22,159 nt of DNA. Origin: Asterionellopsis glacialis. Its lineage: Eukaryota > Bacillariophyta > Plagiogrammaphyceae > Rhaphoneidales > Asterionellopsidaceae. A program made the translations under genes and the position numbers. Below, in pieces: positions 9,541 through 18,687 of the stretch. The notes beneath the pieces are model-generated. The model did not search any database, was not told the origin of the DNA, and saw only the letters and a program-made list of their open reading frames with translations. The stretch spans positions 1 through 22,159 of the forward strand of contig WKLE02003053.1 in NCBI GenBank assembly GCA_014885115.2, written 5' to 3'. Position 1 is the stretch's first letter. Each line of letters opens with the position of its first letter.

Positions 9541-10173
9541 CATGATTAACTGCTATCACGATATGTGGCAAAGAAGAAGTCACATCCTAGCCCCACTCAC
9601 GGCTATGGTATCAAACAAGGCCAAATTTGTATGGGATAACACCTGTCAAAAAGCCTTTGATAAAATAAAAGAAGTTATAAGTAGAGAAATGCTATTAGTT
9701 TCCCAGACTTCAAAAAAGAATTCCATATATATACTGACGCAAGCAACTATCAATTAGGTGCGGTTATCATGCAAGATGATAAGCCTCTTGTATTCTATAG
9801 TAGAAAACTTAAAGACTCTCACAAGAAATATACTACTGGCAAAAAAGACCTCCTGTCTATAGTAGAGACACTTAAGGAATTCAAAAACATACTATGGGGT
9901 CAAAAGCTAATAGTACACACAGACCATAAAAAGATATTGTACGACAAAATGGCTAGCAAACAATTATGCAGATGGAATACAATGCTAGAAGAATACGGTG
10001 CAGAATTCATCCATATTGCTGGTGAACAGAATGTCATTGCTGATGCACTTTCACGATTAGATGCAAGATGGGCAGATGATACATATAACGAATTTGATGA
10101 AGTTCCAGAACTTATCAACATCATGGAAGCGTATAAAATAACACAACAGGAAATAAATAAAAAGCTTTTCTGA
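9540..10173 (+). pseudogene. Element C RNase H, truncated before integrase
   Basis: Continues the RT. Block 9542-9757 has YHDMWQRRSHILAPLTAMVS, the RT connection, and a one-base shift near 9700 restores FHIYTDASNYQLGAV (RNase H Asp kept). Block 9769-10173 has DKPLVFYSRKL, KKDLLSIVETLKEF, LIVHTDHKKILY and FIHIAGEQNVIADALSRLD, a complete RNase H C-terminal half. The frame ends at about 10171 after a short acidic linker. The integrase expected next is absent, and copia-derived minus-strand sequence begins within about 20 bases, so this is a truncation junction. Confidence 0.85.
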
Positions 10174-10179
10174 TATTCC

Positions 10180-10660
10180 CTCCTTTAATTAAACTAAACC
10201 AACAAAAAGATAGGATGCCTAGGAAAATGTTCTCTGTTTGTGTAGTTACTTTTCTTATTAATACAGTATTAATGAGTACTGTACCCTCCTTATGTTGTTT
10301 TGTGTCCATGTAATAGAGACTGCAATCAGACTGGGTAAATGTGCATTGTGACCTGTCATCTTTATGTCCTACAAATTGGTTACCTTCAGCACTGTCAAAA
10401 GTCACTCTGTATTTGGACTTCACTCTCGACAGAGACAGGATGTTTGCAATTCCAATCCAGTTGTACCATACCACTCCAAACCCTGGTAGGTCAGCAATTA
10501 GGTTGGTCATTGCAACACTGGCATTACAATGAATCTTTATGTGGCCCTTGCTGGTATGGATGTTCTTCAGTAGTGCTTTGTTGAAAAACACAACAACCAT
10601 TGATTGGTTGTCTAGGAGCACCCAGTGGTCCGGGATGCTACCTTTCTTGGTCCCTTGATC
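10180..10660 (-). pseudogene. Element D copia protease, decayed
   Basis: The minus-strand frame, open over 10121-10621, reads LLDNQSMVVVFFNKALLKNI, IHCNASVAMTNLIADLPGFG, IANILSLSRVKSKYRVTFDS, GNQFVGHKDD and SLYYMDT. This is the protease domain of a Ty1/copia element of the kind I recall from diatoms (CoDi-like), where the active site is D-N-Q-S rather than D-S/T-G. Its N-terminus continues into the gag block on the high-coordinate side. Towards the low end a frameshift breaks the linker, and the sequence meets element C at about 10175. No integrase or RT of this element is left in the window. Confidence 0.78.
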
Positions 10661-12070
10661 ACCTGAAACGTTATGGAGTAGTGCTTACTTGTAACTGATG
10701 TGGTTGGTTCCATTCATTTTAAAGAAACTGAAAGTGTGTGCATCATTTGCATCAGATAGGTCTTCAACCATGGAGGACCTGCTCATAAACAGGTTCTCTC
10801 CTTCCTTGTTCTTGTCCTCTTCTTCCTTGCTTCATTTGCAAGAATTTTTTGCCAAAGGACATTGCAGTGATAAATGTCTGATACTGCCACAGTTGTAACA
10901 CTTCAACTCTTGGTTGTTCTTTTGGTCATTTTTCCTGTATCGACTGCATCTGCTGTTTTGTGTCATAGCAACACTGTCATTTGTTTCATTGTCTTGGTCT
11001 GTGCTTTCATTGGCAGGTTGGTCTTGTTGTCCATAATTAGTGAAAGACACGCCATTGCTGACTGTGCCCATCACTTTCACTAAGTTTCTTGGGTCCTGTT
11101 TCCAATTGACTAGCAGGTTGTATGCCTCAGTCATGTTCTTCAGGTAGTTGTTATTGCCTTGAAGATAATCATTTTCTAGATTTTAGATGAGTCTCCCCTA
11201 TCTGCTGCAATCCACACCAAGTAAGTATGCTGTGGCCATGTATGCCTCTTTTGCATTGTTCCTGGTGGTAGTCTTTTTGTCACTGGTGGCTGAATTGAGT
11301 TCTACTCCTAAGTCTTCAAGTCCCATTTTTAATAACCCTGGGCAGTATCCTATGGATCCTCCAATGTGTCAAATGATGTTGACACTATTGTTGAACTGTT
11401 TGAGGTATTGTTGTCCTGATGAGCCTTTCTGAGATGGGAAATAAAAACTACACAAAGCTTTGTGTAAGGCATGTGGGAGGTATTTCTGACTTTGAAAATT
11501 GAAGGCTGTGCTTTTTATCCATTTGAGTAGTTCAACACCTTCAGAATTGGATGAGATGTTTTTGTAGTTGTCTAAAGCTTCTACATTTGCTCACATGATG
11601 TCAGTACATTGTCCCCATACAAGGGCATATAGTGTGTGTATGTTCTGTTCAAGCTTTTCTTCTCGTTTCATGAGGAGGTCTAGTTTCTTCTCCCATTTCT
11701 TTATTAGGACAAATGCGCTTGCTCCTGTGGTAGGGTCTTTCAACTAGGGCATGTCTGGATCCTTCAGGTTCTCTACAGTGTGCTTTATATCATGACCATG
11801 GTCGTAGTTAGTACCAACGTATTTGGCAATTTCTTTGGTCGTTGACATGAATAAGTCTGCTTGTCTCAAAAAATTACAGTCATATATGTGGTCCTTTAAG
11901 CCTTCGCATTTTCCTTGGAATTTTGGTTGATGAATTACTGGCTTCTTTGCAAAGTTACCGCGTCTTGGTCTGCCACAATATTGACCACGAGCTTTGCCTC
12001 TGTGATCATTACTACTAGGTTCTTGTTTTGGCTTAGCCACCATTGGCTTGCCGGATTTGTTAGATGACAT
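10660..12070 (-). pseudogene. Element D copia gag with zinc knuckle, decayed
   Basis: Starts at an ATG at 12070 (MSSNKSGKPMVAK) and runs down the minus strand. Block 11744-12070 is basic and glycine-rich, then reads KFQGKCEGLKDHIYDC and TTKEIAKYVGTNYDHG, the N-terminal gag segment of diatom-type copia elements. Around 11150-11640 the frame gives EGVELLKWIKS, FQSQKYLPHALHKAL, a coiled capsid part, and AYMATAYLLGVDCSR with two stops. Block 10832-11134 has EAYNLLVNWKQDPRNLV and CYNCGSIRHLSLQC, a C-x2-C-x4-H-x4-C knuckle. Nearly the whole gag can be followed despite stops and a few frame changes. The protease follows downstream. Confidence 0.78.
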
Positions 12071-12080
12071 AGTCAATCTG

Positions 12081-12192
12081 TAATTATTTTAACATCTCCT
12101 GGAGGAGGCTTTCTGTACTGTACTAGCAATGTATTAGCGTAGTCCAGTAGTTGAGAGATTTTACTTGTTAAACCAGATTGTTAAAATAATTA
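12081..12192. repeat. 14-base perfect inverted repeat around a 98/84-base spacer
   Basis: Left arm taattattttaaca at 12081-12094 and right arm tgttaaaataatta at 12179-12192 are exact reverse complements, enclosing 84 bases. It lies just upstream of the gag start of element D (minus strand) and marks the limit between D and the unassigned region to the right. Arms this long are unlikely by chance even in AT-rich DNA. It could be a 5' untranslated hairpin of D, or the ends of a small inserted element. Confidence 0.6.
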
Positions 12193-12527
12193 TGATCTAT
12201 TTCTCATGATTGGACTGACTATTCCATATTTAACCACATCAGCTCCGTTGGTAAGTTCAATATCTTCTTCTTCCAATACCGTGTATCTGTTTGATGGATA
12301 TTTATTATCTCTAACCTTATATTTCATCTTGTTATCAATTTGCTTCAACTTTGTGTTTTTTCTGACTTGCAAAAATATGTAAAATAGTGATGTAATTTTT
12401 TAATGAACAGTACTGTATGACCTTTACATTTTTTACAGTCGTTGTGTACTGACATCAAAGTATTTTGATTGGTCAGTATTTCAATCTCTGACATCATATG
12501 TAGAGAACACTCAACGGGTACATCCAT
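12190..12527 (-). pseudogene. Unidentified coding remnant, two frames
   Basis: Two overlapping minus-strand frames (12345-12527 and 12190-12372) join through a frame change near 12355. The first contains a possible Cys pair, HNDCKKCKGHTVLF. The second reads YPSNRYTVLEEEDIELTNG and then VVKYGIVSPIMRNRS. The even, charged composition looks like real protein rather than translated repeat DNA, but I do not recognise a family. It lies between the copia gag and the Cys-rich protein gene, on the same strand as both, and could belong to either element. Confidence 0.35.
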
Positions 12528-12963
12528 CCATCCACTTTTCCTATTGAAAAAGAACTTTGGTCACACACTAGAAAATTTAGGTTGGGCTAGAAGAAGGTTG
12601 AATGATGGGTAGATGGGCAGAGGATATCATACAAATACTCAAAAATGTGACAATATTACCAATACTCTAATATGTGACAATATAATACCATAGTACTTTA
12701 AAATGTGATAATAGTACCTATGCTCTAAAATGTGACAATTCTAAAATGCAATACCCATAAAATAACTTACTATTTTCTGACATTAATTAGATGATATAAT
12801 AAGTGCTTCTGTATTATTTTTTAAATGCTACTCACACTATTTTGTCAGGGTCACAATACTTTGTTACATCATTGCGCAGATAAGAACAGTGTTACTATTT
12901 GTATATTATTGCACAGCAATCTTAAGTAACTTATGTTTTTCACTATAAACTGAAAAGATTGAT
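12528..12963. other. AT-rich non-coding stretch with minisatellite
   Basis: No coding frame is supported. The main content is the 29-base minisatellite at 12632-12755; the rest is AT-rich with repeated aaaatgtgacaat-like words and no visible promoter or terminator. Confidence 0.5.
12632..12755. repeat. 29-base minisatellite, about four units
   Basis: Units run 12632-12660, 12661-12689 and 12690-12718 (29 bases each), with a longer variant at 12719-12755. Consensus by eye: an ata(c/g)tctaaaatgtgaca core, then ataataccat-like ends; each unit carries atgtga(c/t)aat and ends in tacc. Units differ by several substitutions, so the array is old. It lies downstream of the Cys-rich protein gene on that gene's strand. 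Confidence 0.75.
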
Positions 12964-14224
12964 CTAAGCAATCTTACTAACATCATATTGCAGTTCCCAC
13001 AACTTCTGACCACAAAGAGTAGTATCATGGAGAAAAACCCTGTTTGTAGGAATGATCTGAATAACATGATACTTAATTTTTCCCAAATCAACTTGCATTT
13101 CATCATGCAGATTCATTCCAATCAGAGATTGATCATTAATTTCATCATGTGAATACCAAAACACAACGGTGAAGTGCCCATTGAGATTTATTAAATTGAC
13201 ACAACTGTCTATTGCATCTTCAATGTCATCACTTTGCCTCAGTGTGTTCGAATGCTGCTATATGAGCATTTGTTGCTATTGACAAACACAATAAAAGCTG
13301 ATTGAACTTTGTAGACGAGAAGTTATGCACCAAAAGAGTCTCTTGGTTCCCATTGTGTGCAAGAACCATGTGCATAAAGGCAATATTTGAGCCTCCTATA
13401 CCTGTGACACCCCAACGTCCACATCCACAGTTCACATGAGTCCAATTGTGTGGACATTGTTTGTCACAAAAATTACCTGAACATGTTGTTTGAATTGGCG
13501 CAGTACACTTAATACTCAATGTTCTTTTGTTCTAGACAGCCACAAGAGACTGACTACCTTGAATCTTTGTGTTTTTTGGCACTGTTATATAGTGGCTAGG
13601 TAGGTGCAATGCAACAGCTGGTGAATCAGAGCAAGTCAAAGGTATTCCTTGCATGTGTTCATCAACTTGGTGAGGTGATAGAATGCGCAAAAAGGACCCA
13701 ATCATTATTACACCATTGTCTTGTAGAACCAAATTGCAATGAAAAACCTTGCATTTTGATCATGATGAATCCTAATGTAGATAAGATGAGAGAGATCTAA
13801 GCGCTCAGACAAAACACAACATAAAATACAATGTGTAAATCTTGCATTGTTGTTTTGTTGGTTAGTTTGTTGATAACGTATTGTTGCATTTTCATTGGAT
13901 TGAGGTATGATCTTCCTTAGAATTTGAACATCCATATGCTTCCTATTCATGTTATTTGTTTCATCAACATTGTCAGACATGAGCTCAGAAATAGTCACCT
14001 CAGTTGTTAACACGTTGGTTGATAAGGTTCATGTCAACTGGTGCCAAAACGGTCCTCTGCCTTTGTAATGGCCTGTCATTCAAATTTTTGCATTGCTGGC
14101 TTCTGGAAGATGCTGATGATGCTGATGAGGGCAATGTCAATGAGGATTTGTTAGACGTGTTATTCTCTGTCATCATTTTTGAAGGAATCAAGAAGATTAG
14201 GTGGAAGAGTAGCAGAAGCATCAA
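12964..14224 (-). pseudogene. Transposon-associated Cys-rich protein, decayed
   Basis: A protein of roughly 400 residues can be followed on the minus strand through four frames. The N-terminus (about 14224-14000) is Ser/Gln-rich. The middle (13708-14013) is Asn/Gln-rich. Block 13532-13732 reads IGSFLRILSPHQVDEHMQGI, LHLPSHYITVP. Block 13229-13519 has a Cys cluster TCSGNFCDKQCPHNW then NCGCGRWGV, and HNFSSTKFNQLLL. The last block, from about 13228 to a stop at 12964, has NGHFTVVFWYSHDEINDQSL and IQIIPTNRVFL. I recall hypothetical proteins in diatom genomes with the same layout (strand-rich domain, C-x4-C-D cluster, G-C-G-C, FSS, NDRSL) but no assigned function. An OB-like single-strand DNA-binding fold is possible; this is inference. 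It is followed upstream by the helicase on the same strand. Confidence 0.5.
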
Positions 14225-14229
14225 TTGAA

Positions 14230-14768
14230 TGTGACACTGATAAAATACAGGAATGGAGTACAGTTATAAAGTTTTGCAATGCAGCTTTATGTTGTTAGAA
14301 TACATTAGAGAGAAGGCAACAATGGAATGAACAACAAATTATAACAATGGAATGAAACAACTCAGTTCAATACTGAAAAGTCAAAGAGTGAAACATTGTT
14401 TGACTGTACAAAGGGAATGATGCATATGGCAGGTACATATGGCAGATAAAATGCATTTTGAAGGTAAAAATGGCAGGCAAAAATAATGGTGGGCAGTAAA
14501 ACGGCAGGCACTTAAAGTAGATTGATGGAAGGTGTGCTCTGATAAAATCACAATGGTGGGCAATTACGGTGGATGGAATGCATGTGTACTGGGGTAAGGA
14601 ATGGCAGGAAATTCATAGTCCATGCAAGGAGTGGCGGGCAATGATAGTGGATGGCGGGTGTGCTGTTGTCACTGCAAACAAAAGTATTTTTCTATCTTTT
14701 TATCAGTAGTCACCCGTGAAAGCATGGTTTAGCATTAACTTAGCACATGTTTGTACTCTTCCACTTTT
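14230..14768. repeat. Intergenic stretch with degenerate ggcaggca/ggtgggca motif cluster
   Basis: This spacer separates the helicase end from the start of the Cys-rich protein gene. No coding frame is supported. Between 14420 and 14665 the plus strand holds about ten variants of atggcaggcaa: atggcaggta, atggcagata, atggcaggca, atggtgggca, acggcaggca, atggtgggca, cggtggatgg, atggcaggaa, gtggcgggca and atggcgggtg. Spacing is irregular (about 10 to 45 bases), unlike a minisatellite with fixed period. The G-rich words stand out in AT-rich surroundings. Confidence 0.55.
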
Positions 14769-17700
14769 CTACATCAATATTAGTATTAACTTCCTGTGAC
14801 AATAAGCATAACCTGTATTTTCTTGTGGGAGACAGAGAACATGCATGCAAAAAGGGTAGGATGATTGATCTAAACCTGATCTGTTCTCTTCAGCATTTTT
14901 GTCATTGTCACCAGAGTTAATTGTAATAATTTTCAATATTCTTTCCATGTAATCTGTCCATTGTCTCCAACACTGAAGTAGTGAAGAAACATCTAATGTT
15001 CCTTCCTTTTCACCTACAAAAATTGTGTCTTTTGAATACTTTGTATGGCTGATAATCACTAAAAGTTGTCCTTTTCCCACAAAGTATAATTTTGATCAAG
15101 AACAGATATAGATGTTACAACAGATGGAAGCGTATCACCCATTGCTGAATTTATTGTTCCTGAAATATGATGTTAATTGTTGTTTAACACATTTTTGATT
15201 TGTTCAGGTGCACACCCAACACTAATTTCAACAAAGTCATTATCCAAATAAGAAATTTTTGACTCATTTTGGTCATAAAATACCTGTTTGTAACCTGGAA
15301 GAGTAAGTAGCAATTGTTCCAAGTCTTCTTGATTGGGAATGTCGAACAATATCCCCCTTTGCAATTGACTATGGACTCCTTCCTTATTGAAGGTGCATTC
15401 AGAAATTGCTCCAACAGAGAATAATAATTCTGAAGATTCTTTGCATTTTTTGTCCAGTTTCAATGCAGCTTCATTCATTGTCCTTACCCATTCATGAGAA
15501 TAAAAAGATTTTTCTAAACCAACTGACTTTCTTGTTTTTAGTTCATTTGTTCTTTCCTCAAATTGTTGTCTTACTCTATTTTGGTAGTCCTGCAGAGCTT
15601 CTCTTGTTGGATTTTTTACTGCATAAACAAAACGTGGTTGAGGCAATGCATGGATCATCCCATGTATCAACAAAGGTGAATATGCTAGAGCAAATCTGTC
15701 AAAATCTTTGTATCAAATGTGGTTCCCTATCAAATGTAATTCAATCTTTTCTGCTTAAATATACGCATCTCCACTTGACCTTTCAGACTGACTCAACAAT
15801 GCCTTCTTGAAGCAGGTAAGAATAGATGATGATGCTAGAAATGGCCATTGTGAACTCATAGGTTGAATGGTGATCTAATGTTCCAAGAAGTAAAGCACCA
15901 CCCATGAATAAGTTATTTTCTTTCTCATGGGACAGGATAAAATTATATGTAGCTATAAACTCTGCAGATTGTTTTCCAAACTTGTCACCACATATAATAT
16001 ACAAAGACTTCAAAAAGTCTAATTTCTTTTCATTTCTCATTAATTTTACTAACAATAATTCAACCCTTTGGTGTGTGGTAAAATTTTCATTTGATGAAAT
16101 ACACCCAATTGCAATGATCGTTTGACCATCTGGGCACTTGTGATGAAATTTAGCCCTTTTGAAATTGCGTAGATTGTAGCATACAGCATACAAAATGTTT
16201 TTGCTGCTCCTGGATGACCTCTTATGATTACAGACTTAGTAAATTGTGTTTGATGTAGCATTGAGCAATAAGAATCAATGGCATTCTTGCACATTGTAAT
16301 GGTTCCTTATAAAAAACACCATTTTGTGCTATATTTCTATGAAAGCATGAAACCAGATCCCAATCTAAACAGCTGTCAATGGATATATTATATAAGTCTT
16401 CTTTTACAAGGATATTGCATGTTTCTACCATGCTTCCTAACACTTTAAATATAGCATCTATGGTATTCTTCTTCAAATCATTCCTGTATTTGACTTTCTC
16501 CTCTTCAAATGATGTGTTAAGAAGGGATAGTTGAACTGGTGTCATTTCTGTAATTGGCACTATATTCTTGATGATTTCACCATCAAATGTATCACCCAAC
16601 ATGACAGGACTGTAAGATTTTCATAGAATTAGGAAAATTATGCAATTGTTCCTTTATGAACGCTACAGACAAATTATAAACTGTCTTTATCCTCCTTGCG
16701 TCCAATGAGTTTTGCATAACAAAAAGCATCCCTGGTGGTTGCATGTATAGTCAAATCTATCTCTGTAGAAAATCTTCCAATTGATAACAATAGATGAAGA
16801 AGGAACTGGTAATCAATTGATGGCTTCAAAAATGTGTAGACCAGAATAGGAAGATGGTTCTGATTTGCATTGTCATATAAACAATTATTTTGTGCTTGCT
16901 GAATAAATTCTTTATCATTGTCACTAAGATGATCAATATCCATTTGTGTCACATATTCAATCTATCTGAATAGTTGAATCATCACTATTGCTCCATCATC
17001 CATATGATCCTCATTCTGAAGTTGAGAACACCAATTTATGAGGTCTGGTATAGCTTTTGTTTGAAGTTTACCTTGATGTTGCATGCCATCAATCCAGTGA
17101 GTTTCATCTAATGTTACAGAAATTCTCTTCTCCATGTCTTGACTACTAATCTTGTCTTTCATGAGAATATAAAACCATTGATAATAATTGCCTACCTTGT
17201 CAACTGTGCTTCTTAGTTCAGGTGGGCAAAAAGAAAACTGCATGACTGTCAACAGATACTTTAGACTGCTTTACATCCATAAATGTCATCATTCCATAGG
17301 AAGTATGCTGTTGCCAATCAGGCAAATCAATCATGTTGTTACAAATATGATTCAATGCAGATGAAACAAATGCACCATCCTCCACTGCTTTATCTGTATC
17401 CACTTCCATTCCTCCTATTTGTAGTTTTAATGACAGTGTAGATATTACCACAAAATTAAGATCTGTGATTACCTCAACATATTGCAGCATATGATGTAAC
17501 ATCTTAGTCATAACTATGCATATTCCTTGCAGTTAATTTGAGGCTCTTCTAGAATCCTTTTCTTTTTCTTCTGCTATTTTGGATGAAAAAACTTTGGTGT
17601 TATGTAAGAAGTAAGATTTTGTTACCATGCTGCAATCTTTTTTAGTAGGATCCATTGAGACAGTGATATAATTTTGTTGTAAATTGTAATAATGTTCTTT

Positions 17701-18000
17701 TGTGATATCAGGATTCATATTGAAGTACTTTAGGAGTTCTTACAAGGCATCTGTCATTGCAAATGTGAGATAAAAAGTCAGTTCCATCCCTTTCAACTTC
17801 ATGGACATGCTTGGCTCATTGGTTTATCAATTTCTGCTTGAGCTTTATATGGAAGTTCATTGTAGTTAGGACAATATTTTTGCCAACCTTTTTTGTCAAT
17901 CCAGTTGCAAACAATCATGATACCAAAATGTTTTTTTTCTGATTTGCTGTGAACGTCAAAAATGTCAGAAGAAAATCCCATGCCTCTCAGCGCATAATTT
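14769..18000 (-). pseudogene. PIF1-like SF1 DNA helicase of a transposable element, decayed
   Basis: A protein of about 1,000 residues can be followed down the minus strand in fragments: 17799-17981, 17533-17810, 17218-17511, 16962-17252, 16674-16952, 16228-16602, 16049-16294, 15783-16193, 15173-15760, and 14769-15170. The helicase core has motif I RGHPGAAKTFCMLY (Walker A at 16196-16219), motif II at about 15975-15990 reading CGDKFGKQSAE (usual DE is DK), motif III FMGGALLLGTLDHHS (15864-15905), then FTFVDTWDDP (about 15660) and VKNPTREALQDYQNRVRQQF, a C-terminal FNKEGVHSQLQRGILFDIP and VEISVGCAPEQ, AMGDTLPS (about 15130) and motif VI GQLLVIISHTKYSKDTIFVG (15010-15070). The N-terminal half (IGNYY..F, THWIDGM, FLLHLLLSIGRFSTEIDL) matches helicase proteins I recall from diatom and other protist transposons. 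Stops at 15173 and elsewhere and at least seven frameshifts make it non-functional. The family assignment is strong; the superfamily of the parent transposon is unknown. Confidence 0.75.
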
Positions 18001-18357
18001 CATATCCCTGTATGAGTAAAATATCCTCCCATAAGTAGGGGAGTGAACTAAATTTATGGACATTCTACGCATAAGTTTGGTCTGTCCATTGAATATATTT
18101 TATGCTTGATGTGTGCATATTTTCATGTACCAAGAGAAAGAGTAAAACTGTACAGGTGACATAATTTTTTTGCCATGAGAGACATAAGTTTTGTTCATGA
18201 GTCACAAAAATTTTGTACAAAAAAATTTGTACTCTTATTTTAACTGACTTCCTCTCCTCATTATATTTTGCATCAAGATCATTTTTTTGGAAATTATGTT
18301 GCAAAACAAATATGTACTCTAATAATTTATTTCAATTTTTTTAAAAAGGTACATGGC

Positions 18358-18525
18358 ATCATTTATTTATTTCTTGATTTACTAGGGTTAGGGTTATTTA
18401 CTTATTTATTGATTCATTGATTTATTGATTTATTGATTTATTGATTCATTCATTTACTTATTGATTCATTCATTGATTCATTTACTTATTGATTGATTGA
18501 TTCATTTTCTTATTGATTGATTGAA
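18358..18525. repeat. Degenerate (TTGA/TTTA)n tetranucleotide tract
   Basis: About 165 bases built from attgattcattgatttattgat-like words in a four-base rhythm (ttta, ttga, ttca). At 18383-18396 it contains tagggttagggtta, two copies of the TTAGGG unit. The tract separates leftward and rightward relic genes. It is probably replication slippage; the telomere-like core is too short to claim a former chromosome end. Confidence 0.8.
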
Positions 18526-18560
18526 GGAATTTACCACTGGTTGAGTTAGTGCCCAATTTT

Positions 18561-18620
18561 TCCTGTTATTCATTGCTCCAGCTTCATGTTTCCTGTTATT
18601 CATTGCTCCAGCTTCATGTT
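18561..18620. repeat. Perfect 30-base tandem duplication
   Basis: tcctgttattcattgctcca plus ten more bases (gcttcatgtt) occurs at 18561-18590 and again, identical, at 18591-18620. Because both copies are identical in otherwise decayed surroundings, the duplication is recent, or an assembly artefact. Confidence 0.9.
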
Positions 18621-18687
18621 CAACTTCGCACTATTTTAAATTTATTTTTTAATCAAAAATGAGTTCTTTTTTAATTTTCTTGTCATT

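Larger units (their letters stand above)
18001..18687. other. Spacer with simple repeats; one doubtful minus-strand frame
   Basis: A minus-strand frame at 18065-18304 (79 codons) reads KNDLDAKYNEERKSVKIRVQ and could be an N-terminal remnant of the helicase, but nothing confirms it. From 18358 on the stretch is low-complexity (listed separately). There is no recognisable promoter, although divergent genes (helicase leftwards, protease relic rightwards) leave this interval, so any shared promoter would lie here. Confidence 0.4.

Noticed and set aside
14769..18000. Helitron (rolling-circle element) because of the PIF1-like helicase
   Set aside because: No Rep/HUH nuclease motif (His-x-His with Tyr pair) was found, and no TC..CTRR ends with a terminal hairpin were seen.
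18383..18396. Former telomere (interstitial telomeric repeat)
   Set aside because: Only about two units, inside a low-complexity tract of similar composition.
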